Shown here: positions 25,106-59,000 of the stretch, in pieces
How positions within the stretch are numbered: the stretch's first letter is position 1
Layout: each line of letters starts with the position of its first letter
Source of the DNA: Osedax fenrisi
Lineage: Eukaryota; Annelida; Polychaeta; Sabellida; Siboglinidae
NCBI GenBank assembly: GCA_964019155.1
Contig: OZ025244.1
Span: 41,502,389-41,566,388 of the forward strand
DNA length: 64,000 bases
Reading direction: 5' to 3'
The notes under the pieces: generated by a model
The model's database searches: none
The model's input: only the letters and a program-made list of their open reading frames with translations
Told to the model about the DNA's origin: nothing
Position numbers and translations under genes: made by a program

Positions 25106-25741
25106 AGTAATAACCAATACCTCCTATAACCTCGGAGGTTATATGAGGTCTTGTAATAACATTATATTACTTATAAATGCAAATTCCAATACCTAAAATA
25201 TAACTGATAATAATTATTTATAAATATATGTATATAGGGTACCCTTATAGGGTATATATAGGGTACCCACATACACACGAATGTGTATGTGCATGTTTGT
25301 GTGCGTATGTGTATGTATGTGTGTAAGTAGAACTTTTTAATGCTAGAAATTTAATAGTAATATTACTATTAATAGTAATATGTTAAGCTAAAAATTAGTT
25401 CAATTGTATCTGTTATCGCATTATTTATTTTGACATATATTATTAAATACACAATAACATCAAATATAAGCATACACATATTTATTTTATTATAACATCA
25501 ATTATAAAATAAATAGCAGTAGGTTTAACCTAATATATATTTATCAATAAGTAATACAAATTAAAATGTTCACATAAATTTGATATTCAAATAATAGTCC
25601 ATATAATATTTAATAATACATTTATTTTAATTAATTAAACGGTGACAATTAAATTATTATATTAAAATGTATTTAAAATTAGTTGTTACATACGATTTTA
25701 ATATATAACATACATAATCTCAACATATAAGATTTATATTT

Positions 25742-26053
25742 CCCATCAAACAATAATAGCAGATTTAAATACTTTTGTAAATCAGTAATATAATATACCC
25801 TTTTTAAAGGAGTAATAGGTACCTACATGTTGACAGATTTAAATATATCTTAATTAAGATATCGGAGATTATTAAATAAGAATTAAATCAGGCTTAATAC
25901 TTAATTATTAAAGCAGTAGAAATATGTTTTAAAAACGTTTAAATCGGTTGAATTAAAGCAAATTTAAAATCAGAATGTTCTAAAATCTGATTAAAATTGG
26001 TTTATAAACTTCTTTAAAAGGGTATTAAGTATTTAATTCTGCTGTTTGCTGGG
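25742..26053. mobile_element. 312-bp inverted-repeat element with CCCAGCAAACAG-type terminus
   Basis: The left end CCCATCAAACAATAATAGCA pairs with the right end CTGTTTGCTGGG. Imperfect inverted similarity runs inward about 70 bases (AATACTT, ATACCC). No coding sequence. No target duplication recognised. The right terminus recurs at 50231-50242 and, inverted, at 61058-61069. Confidence 0.65.
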
Positions 26054-26668
26054 TTGATTTAAATACATTGTTTATATTACAGTTAAATATTACTTTAAGT
26101 CTATATATTTCAATCTATGTTTTAAATATATGTATTAATCTTACGTTAGGATTCCTGTTACAAATGGGATTACAAAAAAGGATTCCTATTACCTAGTTCC
26201 TAATATATTAATATTTCAATTAATTATAACAATTTAGTTTTATTCAAATAAATGTATTCAATAAATATGTATTATAATATAATATTTTATTAATATTATT
26301 AATAACTAAGATATATATCATGAATATCATGAATATATTATAGTCCATAGAAATGTATGTCCTAATTTTAAAACAATACAATTCTACATTAATTAATCCC
26401 ATATTACTTATACAAATTATAAATTATTATTTATAAATATTCGAATTTATAATAATTATATATATACATACAATACCTCTTATAACCTGAGGTTATATGA
26501 GGTCTTAATATATCTGAATGTATACATATCATATTATGTATTATAAATAGTTAAATAAATGTATTATATATTTGTATAGATAAATTACTTCCCCTTGAGA
26601 TACATTATAATAAATTATAATTACTATATGATTTGTATCCATAACAATAATAATAGATATTTTCAAAA

Positions 26669-48002
<21,334 letters not shown>

Positions 48003-48014
48003 ATTACTTAAATT

Positions 48015-48020
48015 AATAAA
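48015..48020 (+). promoter_or_regulatory. Likely ELP4 polyadenylation signal
   Basis: AATAAA lies 12 bases after the ELP4 stop codon. The position is plausible, though the hexamer is common in such AT-rich DNA. Confidence 0.5.
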
Positions 48021-48762
48021 GTGTAATACATTATAAACATATACAATACTTATTATTTCTTAATATTATTATTAATACAATAATTATTTCATAATGATTA
48101 ATAATGACCTGTGAAGATATCAAACTAATGCAGTTACTATCATTGTATTGTTAATGGAATACATGTTTGCACTAGGTTCAATATCGATTAATAGAATATA
48201 AATGGGAAGGTAATCTATTGATTTAAATAATAGTCTATATATTACAATTAAGTGAAATAATGTTAATTAATTCAATATGAATATACAAATATATTATGAT
48301 ATATAATTGATATATAGTATATATTTAATATAAAATAAATTATCATTATCAAATTAATAATTATTATTTGTATAAAAATATAGTTTAATATAAATATAGA
48401 CATTTCTAGGAATATTTATATTAATGAATTACTAGGAATCGCTGTATCAAAACAAACTATATAACACTAATCTACTAGTTAACATTTTGATTCAATATAT
48501 TACCGGAAAGTAAACGTAATTCATATGACAACTTATTAGTGCAGTGAAAGTGATATACACTGTATATATAATATTATACACCCTGTTAACTCTATAATAT
48601 CATATTGCAGAGCTAAATCTAATAGTTGTTAATGAGAATAGCTTTCCCTTGAATAAGTAATCAAACCGTTTCTAAACTATAACTTCTCTCCCAATCGTTA
48701 GCAAATATTGATACTTTATACTTTATACTTTCGATTATATTTTCGGTTATGTATTTGCTTAA

Positions 48763-49370
48763 GGGGACGCGATACCATTGATTTTTTTGAAAAAAAATTG
48801 AATTTCAAATTTTTTTTTAATTTCAAATTATAATATTTCAAATATTATCTTTAAAATGGTGTTTAAATTATGTTCATTACATTATTCATTTTGTTTATAT
48901 TATATTATTTGTACCTGTATAATCATATTGTTTATATTCATATATTATATTTGAAACTTGATTTACTCAGAATAATTATTTGTGAACAATCATGCTGACA
49001 TAACTAGTATTAACTTTTGTACAATTGAATATTTTTTCTTCATTTTTTCAATATAACTAGATAAAACTTGTAAGATTAAAGTTATATGTCAAAATTAAAA
49101 ATATTTATTTAAAAAACTTTTTAATTAGCAATTTAGTTGGAAAATTAATATTTTTTATCAGATATTTAATTCTTTTTTTTAGAAACATTTAACATAAATA
49201 TGTGTAAACATCTATAAATTTCAACATATAATATAAAAATATGGAATATTATTAATAGATTAATAAAAAAAAAAAAAAAAAAAGTGAATATTTTTTGAGT
49301 TAATAGATTTTTAAAAATATCAGTTTTTCGTATCTTTTACATGTAAACCAAACGATGGTATCGCGTCCCC
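48763..49370. mobile_element. 608-bp MITE with TTAA target duplication (piggyBac or Kolobok type)
   Basis: Termini GGGGACGCGATACCATTG and CGATGGTATCGCGTCCCC, each flanked by TTAA (48759-48762, 49371-49374). The uninterrupted target exists at 44636-44715. The interior is AT-rich with A-runs and has no coding sequence. TTAA duplication is characteristic of piggyBac and Kolobok families; I cannot choose between them. Confidence 0.92.
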
Positions 49371-49984
49371 TTAAATAAATTATCAATCAATATATCTCTA
49401 CCAGAATCTACATATACACCTAATCATAAATCGACTTCACCATCACCAACATTTAGTCATCTCTTCTTGCAGCTATCGTCAGCGAGTATTATAACCATGA
49501 CCTTAACCCCGCCTCATAACCTATATATTAGCCCCTACTGGTAACATGTGTAACGCACGCCTTATAGACTCACTTCTACAATCTTAAACTCTGATGCTTA
49601 TATACTTAACTACTACAAACCGCACAATATCTCTGTTTACCGTCCTCATAATTAATTGGTCGCAAGTGTAAATTCAATAAGGAATAACAATAAGAAAGAA
49701 CTTCGAAAGATATCATTAAATACACCATTGATTATCATCTTAAAACTACTTCTCACGGTTGACACCCTTTTTTGTATTGATCTGATTTCTTCTATAATAA
49801 AGTCATGAACTAATATCAGATTATAGTATATCTCAAATTCGTACATTGATGAACAAACTTTGTTATCAAACTTGCATGTCAGTGATATTTAAAGATGTTC
49901 TATATTTATCAAACTTTCTCAGACAGTTTCATCTTCTAATGGATATAATCTTATTATGTTATATAATCTTATTATTATGTTATA

Positions 49985-50242
49985 TACTCTTATTATTATG
50001 TCTATTATGCTGCTATTAAATGTCTATTATGCTGCTATTATGCTGCTATTATAATAATAGCAGCATAATAGCCATTTAAAATTAATAGCAGCATAATATC
50101 AGCATAACAGCAGCATAATATTATTACAAATTAATAGCAGCATAATAGACATTTAATAGCAGCATAATAGCACAATGTAAACATTTGAGGCTCTAGAATT
50201 TGCTGTTATGCTGCTATTATGCTGCTCTTACTGTTTGCTGGG
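49985..50242. repeat. GCAGCATAATA repeat cluster ending in CTGTTTGCTGGG
   Basis: Direct and inverted copies of TATGCTGCTATTA occur about fifteen times, then the terminus CTGTTTGCTGGG at 50231. The left boundary is not sharp. Probably a non-autonomous element with internal inverted repeats. Confidence 0.7.
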
Positions 50243-50264
50243 TGGGTCTAGAGTAGGTCCTACC

Positions 50265-50979
50265 CAGGGTTGGACGAGATTGGGTTTTTGGTTTTTGGGT
50301 TTTTGTGGTTTTTGTGGTTTTTCGATTTTTTATATTAATAAATTATACATTTAATAATTGTAATTCTAATAGATAATATATATTACATTATGTAACTAAT
50401 TCTAGATTGTAAGAAAATATATAAATAATGTTATACAATTTATATAATATTAAAATATGAATATCATAAATAGTATTACCTATTCCTTTGTATTACTATT
50501 AAAAATCAAATTCTATAGAATAAATATAATATTTTTCATGACATTTTAATTAAATAGAAAATAATTAAAATTCAATAAAAAATACAATTTCATAGAAATT
50601 GATTCAATAAAAAATATTTTATTACAATTCTATAGAATAAAATTATATAAAAAAATAATACAATAGAAAATATTAAAAAATTATATAAAAAATAAGGTAT
50701 TTTTATGATTTTGATAACCCTGTTTTTATATATTAAATTAATATACTTTATTCTTGTGTATTATACAATACATTAATAATAAACTATATTTTTATCAATT
50801 TGTATAATAAACTATATTTTTATTATTTAAAATTAAAAGGATACAATTATTTTATACCTTTAAATTGTTTATGAAAAACACCAAAAACCACAAAAACCTC
50901 AGTAAAACACCAAAAACCACAGTAAAACCCAAAAACCACAGTAAAATATTTTGGATTTTTAGGGTTTTTGCCATCCCTG
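50265..50979. mobile_element. hAT element, 715 bp, non-autonomous
   Basis: Ends CAGGGTTGG and CCATCCCTG with perfect 8-bp duplications GTCCTACC (50257-50264 and 50980-50987). Subterminal GGTTTTTGTGG-like repeats are mirrored as CCACAAAAACC at the right. Same end style as 19734. Confidence 0.92.
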
Positions 50980-51940
50980 GTCCTACCATACATTTAAATG
51001 TATGGGATTATAAATCTATTTATAAATTTGCAAGACATCCTATAGAGGTTATAGGAGGTCTTGAATTTGTGATGAAAAAATATTATAAACCATAGAGAAC
51101 GAAGTGGACTTAACTTCGTTTTCTATGTTATAAACATTGGAAACCGAAAAATATATTTAACCTAGATAATAGAATTAGTAATTTCCTAATGTCAATGATT
51201 GAAATATTATTATATTATATCAATATCCTGTAAATAGATATATTTAAATTTTCAAATAAATATATCAATATTATTAACTTATTGTTACGTATCTATATCA
51301 TAAAAGATGTTTTAAGTATGTGAATACATTTATTATATTTTGCAAGTTGCCTTCATAATAAACATTAAAATATTAACATAAAAACATTAAGGGTAGGCGC
51401 TGGAGTTAAAATATGTTAAATAATTTAATTTTTACAATATGTTTTTATTATGTATTATCCAAGTTCTGTATTTTATTTATAATATCCTAAAATATTTTTT
51501 AATATTTTTGAGTATTTCTATCCATATAAAGTGTTTTAGGAGTAATAAATTTATAAATATATTGTATATTTATGAAAATACTTGTAATATGTAATCTTAT
51601 ATTACGATTTATTAGAATAATCATTTAATTTAAAAATGTCTAGATTTATTTTAGCATAAATCATAGATTAAATACATCGATATAAAGAAAACTTTCTTTA
51701 TATCGATGATTAAATAGCATTAAATAAATAAACAAATCACATGTTATATATTTGTTTTTTATTGTATTTTTTATATATTTGCATATTTATATACATTATC
51801 CATGATTATATATGTAAAAACTTTGAATGTCATTTTCTCAAGTTTTTACTTATTCACTTAGTAACCACATGTAAATGCCAACTACTTTTTTAATTTATAT
51901 TATTTTTATCTGCAATTTTTAATGTAAATGTATTACATAT

Positions 51941-52090
51941 TGTAGTAATATGTTATAGGCTGTCACTTTGTAGCTGCCTATTCGGGTATGACGCTAAGCC
52001 ACACCCATTATATGTATCTTTAGATGATACATACATTCTGGTCCTGGATATCAACTAGGTTAGTTATACTCATAATAGGCAGTTATTACA
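51941..52090 (+). repeat. 5' LTR of a gag-protease retroelement
   Basis: 150 bp, TGTAGTAATATG to GCAGTTATTACA (TG...CA ends), preceded by target duplication CATAT (51936-51940). It differs from the 3' LTR at one visible base. A primer-binding-like TGGTGACAGCGGGC follows at once. Confidence 0.95.
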
Positions 52091-52429
52091 TGGTGACAGC
52101 GGGCTTAATTAAGAACCCTATAACATATATCATATAAATCAGTGTATTTATAACATTTATAACATATTATATATAAATTAACTATATTAAATATTAATAT
52201 AAATCAGTGAATTATTATTAATATTATATATTATTACATAGTATTGTGTTATTATTATATACTATATAATATAGTATATTTATATATATATATTATACCT
52301 TAGATATAGTATACCATATAAAGTGGTAGGAAGAGTAATATATATATATATATATAAATATATATATTTAGAGAATAAATTTGAACATATTAAAAGTATA
52401 AATATTTAGTATATATATCAGATTTTATA

Positions 52430-52690
52430 AATCAGTGAATTTATTTATTTCTATAGAAAACCTAGATACTTTATAAATCAGTGAATTTATTTATTTCTAT
52501 AGAAAACCTAGATATTTTATAAATCAGTGAATTTATTTATTTCTATAAAAAAAAAAAAAAAAAAAACTAGATATTTTATAAATTAGTGAATTTATTTATT
52601 TCTATAGAAACCTAGTTATTTTATAAATTAGTGAATTTATTTAATATATAGAACATCTAGATATTTTTTAAATTAGTGATTATATTATAT
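52430..52690. repeat. Leader tandem repeat in the LTR element
   Basis: About five and a half units of some 46 bp sharing TATAAATCAGTGAATTTATT and CTATAGAAAACCTAGATA. They lie between the primer site and the gag start, where packaging signals are usually found. Confidence 0.85.
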
Positions 52691-52914
52691 ATATATATGT
52701 AGTTCATATTTAGTTATTACATATTATTACATATTCTATAGTATAATATAATATGATTATATTATATTCCTATATAATTATATACGGAGAATATTATTAA
52801 AAATTAATATTATAATTATTATATATTATATTGCGAATTATTATAATTATTATATATTATATTTCGAATTATTATAATTATTATATATTATATTGTTAAT
52901 TATTGTAAGGAGAG

Positions 52915-54228
52915 ATGTCAGAGTACAGAATACCTGAGAAATTAAATACAGATAATACCAGTGCTATAGAATGGAAGAGATGGATTCAAGCCTTTGAAAT
53001 ATATGAATGTGCAGCAGAGCTGGAAGAAAAGAAGGATAAAGTCAAGGTAGCAATATTCCTAAATATTATAGGTCCAGACGGAGTAGAAATATTTAACTCA
53101 TTTAAAGAAGAAACCTTTGAAAGAACGGAAAATGAAAAAAAGATAACTATAAAAGGCAAAGAAGATCTAGAATGGATCAAGAATAAGTTTGAAAGTTATT
53201 TCACACCAAAGAAAAATACAACATACGAGAGATATGTTTTTTTCAAAAGAGATCAAACCGAAGGAGAATCAATAGAATTATATTATTCGGAACTGAAGAA
53301 TTTGGCAAGAATATGCGAATTCCAGGATCTGAAAGATTCCCTCATTAAGGACAGATTAATAATAGGAATGACAGATGAAAATCTAAGGCAAAGATTTTTG
53401 CAAGAGGCTGCTCAGTATGAGTTAACCGCAGAAAAGATTGTAGAAACAGTTAAAATAAAAGAAACTAGCATATTACAAGTTAAGGCGATTAATCACGATG
53501 CTAAGGAAAGTATAGATTACATCAAAGATAAAACGAGAAAATACAAGAAATTCGAAAATAAAAAGAAAACGCACAACATCGAAACGAAAAATAACAAGAA
53601 GTGTGGAAGATGTAATTTAGAGCATCCACTAAAACAATGTAGAGCGTACAATCAAAAATGTATGAAATGTAAGAAAATTGGACATTGGGCAATATGTTGT
53701 AAAAACAATTGCAGAGAAACGAATGAAATTATAAAGGAAAACATAAAGTTCCTAGGCGAAATAAAGGAAAGTATAAATCAAAAAGAGGAAGATTGTACAA
53801 GAAGAGTAGGACTTCAAATAGGAAGTTACCAAGAACAAGTATCTTTAAAAATAGATACAGGTGCTAGCGTTACAGTGATACCGTTTAGCAAATCTTTACC
53901 AAAGATGAGACAATCAACAACAATTCTTAAAGGTCCTAATAATACTCATATAGAAATTATAGGATGTTTTGATGCGATTGTCACCTATAAAGGAAAATCC
54001 ATGAAAGAAGAGATATTTATACTAGAAAAACAAACCGTAGGGCTATTATCCAGAAGATTATCAGTAGGACTTGGAATAGTAAAACTAATTGATGAAATCG
54101 ATAATAGACTTTTTGAAGGTTTAGGAAGCTTAGAATATACATATAAGATAGAGATGAACGATAATATTAAACCAACTTCTATATATGTACCAAGAAAACC
54201 ACCTGATCGATTAATAGAGATTAACTAA
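52915..54228 (+). CDS. Gag-protease polyprotein of a Ty3/gypsy-like LTR element, pol removed after protease
   Basis: 437 codons, intact. Residues about 1-200 are a gag capsid-like region (KRWIQAFEIY, WIKNKFESYF, YYSELKNLARIC). Two zinc knuckles follow: C230-x2-C-x3-H-x4-C242 and C249-x2-C-x4-H-x3-C261. An aspartic protease has IDTGASVTVIP (catalytic D314). The last 40 residues (LFEGLGSLEYTYKIEM and YVPRKPP) correspond to the linker before reverse transcriptase in gypsy pol, where the frame stops. Reverse transcriptase, RNase H and integrase are missing. The open frame and near-identical LTRs indicate recent mobility, which would need enzymes from another element. Confidence 0.92.
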   Translation: MSEYRIPEKLNTDNTSAIEWKRWIQAFEIYECAAELEEKKDKVKVAIFLNIIGPDGVEIFNSFKEETFERTENEKKITIKGKEDLEWIKNKFESYFTPKKNTTYERYVFFKRDQTEGESIELYYSELKNLARICEFQDLKDSLIKDRLIIGMTDENLRQRFLQEAAQYELTAEKIVETVKIKETSILQVKAINHDAKESIDYIKDKTRKYKKFENKKKTHNIETKNNKKCGRCNLEHPLKQCRAYNQKCMKCKKIGHWAICCKNNCRETNEIIKENIKFLGEIKESINQKEEDCTRRVGLQIGSYQEQVSLKIDTGASVTVIPFSKSLPKMRQSTTILKGPNNTHIEIIGCFDAIVTYKGKSMKEEIFILEKQTVGLLSRRLSVGLGIVKLIDEIDNRLFEGLGSLEYTYKIEMNDNIKPTSIYVPRKPPDRLIEIN

Positions 54229-54362
54229 GATACGGGAAGAGGGTGGTGGGTATATTATGTATTTGTTGTTCATTATTTAGTTCATTATTATTATTATTAT
54301 TATGATTTTAGTTAAATATAATCATCAAGGTATTTGAATATTATTAATCTTAAGAAGGGAGA

Positions 54363-54512
54363 TGTAGTAATATGTTATAGGCTGTCACTGTGTAGCTGCC
54401 TATTCGGGTATGACGCTAAGCCACACCCATTATATGTATCTTTAGATGATACATACATTCTGGTCCTGGATATCAACTAGGTTAGTTATACTCATAATAG
54501 GCAGTTATTACA
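54363..54512 (+). repeat. 3' LTR of the gag-protease retroelement
   Basis: 150 bp, preceded by the purine tract AAGAAGGGAGA and followed by the second target duplication CATAT (54513-54517). Whole element 51941-54512, 2572 bp. Confidence 0.95.
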
Positions 54513-54944
54513 CATATAAACCAATATAAATACTAATTTATGTTATATTATATTTTATATTAATTAATATATATTAAATAAATGATGATTATGTAATATA
54601 TTTATAATAAAAAATATTCATAGTCTTAAACTATTTTTTTCATTCTTTTAAATTAATTGTATTTATAAAAATTAGTATATATATGTATTAGGATTGTATC
54701 TATTGAATAAAAACAATTATGTAATTATCTTTATTAATTTTTTATCCCAAACTTTTTCGGTGGAGCTATACATAGCATGGTGTAGATGAACTCCAGCGCC
54801 TACCCTTAACATAAAATATGTCTACAGATAACATATAGCTAGAGATAAATTTCTCTCTAGCTCTATGACAGGGACTATCATAGTCTACAAATACAATTTA
54901 AAATTGTAGTTATTATAAATATTATTAATTTAATGTAACAAAAC

Positions 54945-55190
54945 CATAATTTCTATAAAATACTAGTGTGATGATAATTGTTATGCTAATCATTATGATA
55001 ATCATTACCATAATGATTATCCTATTCTGAATAGGCTATTCATTATCATTCGGCTATTCATTATCATTCGGCTATATTTAATATATATTTAATATAGCAT
55101 AATTATAATGATTAGGATAATCATTGTCATAATGATTAGCATACAAATTATCATCCCACTAGTATTTTATAGAAATTATAATATAATATA
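54945..55190. mobile_element. Fold-back MITE of about 240 bp
   Basis: AATTTCTATAAAATACTAGT on the left is mirrored by ACTAGTATTTTATAGAAATT on the right, and the pairing continues through ATGCTAATCATTATGA. The centre holds GGCTATTCATTATCATTC twice. Non-coding. Confidence 0.8.
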
Positions 55191-55298
55191 ATATTAGGCT
55201 ATATTAGGCTAATGCAACAAAGTGTTGAACAATTCACTCAACCAAGTATATCATAATAATTGGTTAATTAAATTATTAAATTATTATGGTGCCTACTT

Positions 55299-56010
55299 GA
55301 ATCTTAAAGAAGGTCGCAGATTATTATTATTAGAATGTCAGAGGTCAATGTAGGTGGTACTTATATGTCACTCAAATATATCTATTACGTACCTCTGCAC
55401 AATTTAAAATATGCTGACCGAATAACACTGTTACCGAGTAACAGTGTTACTAGTAATACAGCTGTATATCATTATGATCATATACTATATTATATATTAT
55501 ATACTAATTAGTAACACCTATGTGGATATAATACAATATAGAGACTTGTATATATATACATAGACTTATATATAACATATGCTGTATGAATATTATATTT
55601 AATATATGATATATGATTCATATCACAATTTAGTATATACTAAATTGTGATATGAATCATATATCATATATTAAATATAATATTCATACATAAATATAAT
55701 ATTATATTTAATATATGATATATGATTCATATCACAATTTAGTATATACTAAATTGTGATATGAATCATATATCATATATTAAATATAATATTCATACAG
55801 CATATGTTATATATAAGTCTATGTATATATATACAAGTCTCTATATTGTATTATATCCGGGTCATTGGTTAAATAACTATATATATAGTAAATAATATAC
55901 GCCCACACACACATACACACACAAATCTGTATTTGAGTGACATATATAAGTACTGCCTACATTTAACACTGAAATTCTAATAATAATAATTGGCGACCTT
56001 ATTATATATT
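55299..56010. mobile_element. Fold-back element of about 0.7 kb containing nested palindromes
   Basis: Outer arms (AAGGTCGC, then ATTATTATTAGAATG, then TATGTCACTCAAATA) are repeated inverted at the right end. GCCTACTT occurs just outside both ends and may be the target duplication, with a three-base mismatch in spacing. The inner part 55525-55860 is near-perfectly palindromic. Non-coding. Confidence 0.75.
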
Positions 56011-56096
56011 CACGGCCTACTTATCATTATTTTGTAAAAGAATATTAAATATAATTATCAATAAAATTCGTAGAATAATTTTATATATATATTATT

Positions 56097-59000
56097 AGTG
56101 TTGTGAGTTAATAAAAAACACGTTTTAAACAGACGTTTTAAACGCGTTTTAAACATAGAATAAAAAACAAAAAAAACATGAGAAATATTTACACATATAT
56201 TTATTTAATTATTAATATTTAAATTTAAATTTAATTTGACAAATAATAATTTCTCTGCTCTTTTTTTGATATAATAAATTGTATAATAATTGAAAAATGA
56301 AAGATTATTTAATAAATTTATAAAATAAATGTATACAAATATAATATTATTATTATAATAATAAAGTTAAATTCGATTTCTTTTATGTTTTGATATAATA
56401 AATTCAATTTATTAAATTGTATAATAATATATATTATGTTTAATATTATATAAAAGAAATATGAAAGTTCATAATATATATTATTATATAATTTATTATA
56501 TCAGAACATAAAAGCTTTAATAATATTGATTATATCATTTATTATAAACAGCTTTTATAATATTGATTATATCATGTACAATGTAATATATCTAATATAA
56601 ATTTATATATAATAGATAACATTATTTATTTTTAAATTAAATTACTATTTTACAATATGTATGTGCCATACCAGTGTGAGTATTAGTTTCAAATTCAGGA
56701 CTATGTTCATCTGAAATTTGCTCACTTACTTCATAATCATTGATTGAATCATTATTATCTTTAATATAATTGATATGTGATTAATATAATTTCAATAAAT
56801 TTCGGTTAACTTTATTTACCATTTACAGATTCAAGTTGTCCATCTTCATCAGAGTCAATACGAATTATGTTTTCTATTAATAAATTAAATAACATTATAC
56901 AGATTTTCATTATTTATAATATTAATTAATATATAATTATCAATATCAGATATATGGAAATATATAGTAATTATAGAAGAATTAATCCTTATTGATTTAA
57001 TTATCATTGTATTATCATTGATATATTTCAATATTATTTAAACTTATATTTTGAAACTTATCGTTTAATTGATTAAATCATCGTGTAATATATACAAATA
57101 TTTTTATAATCGCAAATGAAAATTTAAAATATAGGACGATATTTTTAATATAAATATAATATAATATTAATTCGAATAATAACCTTCAAATTTTCTGTAG
57201 CAGTAGTAGTACGATAATCAATTTTTTTAATATATTTTCCCCCTATATTAAAATTATCTTATGAATTATAATAATTAATATAATTACTCCTTAATCCGGG
57301 GGACTTCCTTCATAATTTCCATTTATAAACAAAATATTATTTTGTGTATCTAACAAATATTTATATAATCATATAACTATTATTTCATGTAAAAATGGTA
57401 CCTGCAATTTCTATATTAATTTAAGTATAAATGATGTTTTACAATACCTACTAATAAAAATAAATATTCAATATAATATTATCAAAATATTTCACTAAAC
57501 TTTAACAACAGATATTTTCTCAGTATTCTAATTGAATTAATATTACTCTACTAAAAAGTCTAACTATTTAGTCATTTAATACAAATTGTGAAAATATTCA
57601 TAATATTTAAATGACACATAGATGTACCGTTTTTATTAATAATATAATTAAATGTTCATATTATATAATATAATAATTATATCACATTTCTATCATTATA
57701 TTCACTTATAAAAAATGCAGACTTTAAATTACTTTTTAATTTAAAAATAATATATATGTTAGAAATAAAAAATATATAAATTGTATAAAACTGTATAAAT
57801 ATTTAAATTCTTTAAAATTAGAGAAATATATTGGGTTTTCATATCTATTTACATGATAGCATACGATGGATGTCCCCCTTAAATACTTTATATGATACAT
57901 ATTTTTATTAAAAATTACACTAAACTATGTAAGTTATTACCTCCTTTACTACACGTTAAGTTCCCGATCATCAATCTTCTTTTATCTATCTGATCATATA
58001 AAAAAGCGTGATCCTCTTTTGAAATTTCAACATCTTTTTTATAAATGTTGAATAGAGTATCAAATTCATTATAAAGTTTTTTTAATCTTAGTTTATTTTT
58101 ATCTTTATTGTATAATTTATATTTATTATATATCAACTTAATTTTAGTGATAATTTGGTGCAAATCATAATGAGGTATTGAAGCACTATCCCATATATTA
58201 ATTATTTTTAATGCAATTTTTTTAATATAAATAAAATCTCTTGCATTGCCTTTCGATTTCGTTTTTTTTTCAAAATTTATCTCATTAATTATATCATATT
58301 TTGTTGGTAACATAAATATGTTCATTTGTGTACATTTAAAACTCATAATTCAAGTACAATATATGTTTTAGTGTTTAATATATTTAAAAAACTTAGTAAA
58401 TAAATTTCGAATTTTGATTGGATCACATATTATTTTAATATTACTATTGTATAATCTTTGGTAAATATCATATGATATGTAATTTGAACTCTCAAATTTA
58501 ACCTTTTAGGATAACAGCGGTTTTAATTTAACAAACTCGTTAATTAAGACTTACAAATTACTTTTTTTTTTAAAGTAAGATTATAAGACACATTTAAAAG
58601 TGATTCTTAAAAAAATAAAGTTAAAATATATAATATATGTTAAAATATGGTCATTATTGTGATTTATTTTTCAAAATGGATTTTTTTCAATGTAATAACA
58701 TGGCAAAATTGAAATGGATAATGCTAGTTGGTTATTTCTTTTTAGATTATAAAATTCATAACTTATAATGAAAATGTAATATTTGTTAATATAAACACTC
58801 TAAGTGACGTTTTAAATTAAAAATAATATGATAATATTTGAATTCAAAATTTCACTCCACCCTACCCTGTACATTGTACATATATCTATAGATTGTTATA
58901 CAATCTCCATGTAACATTAAATAATACAGAAATACTCAGTGTTATATTGTAACAAAATAAATATTATAATTATTATAATTGTCATACTAATGTATAGTTT

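Larger units (their letters stand above)
22025..26668. other. Divergent intergenic region between DDB1 and ELP4
   Basis: It separates the two start codons and must hold both promoters. I see no reliable core promoter motif in such AT-rich sequence. Its recognisable contents are a coding-like stretch at 22484-22672, a minus-strand hAT remnant at about 22850-25105, and an inverted-repeat element at 25742-26053. The remainder is featureless AT-rich DNA. Confidence 0.6.

Noticed and set aside
49652..49846. 64-codon minus-strand open frame downstream of ELP4
   Set aside because: No recognised family, no in-frame extension and no neighbouring exons; considered chance.
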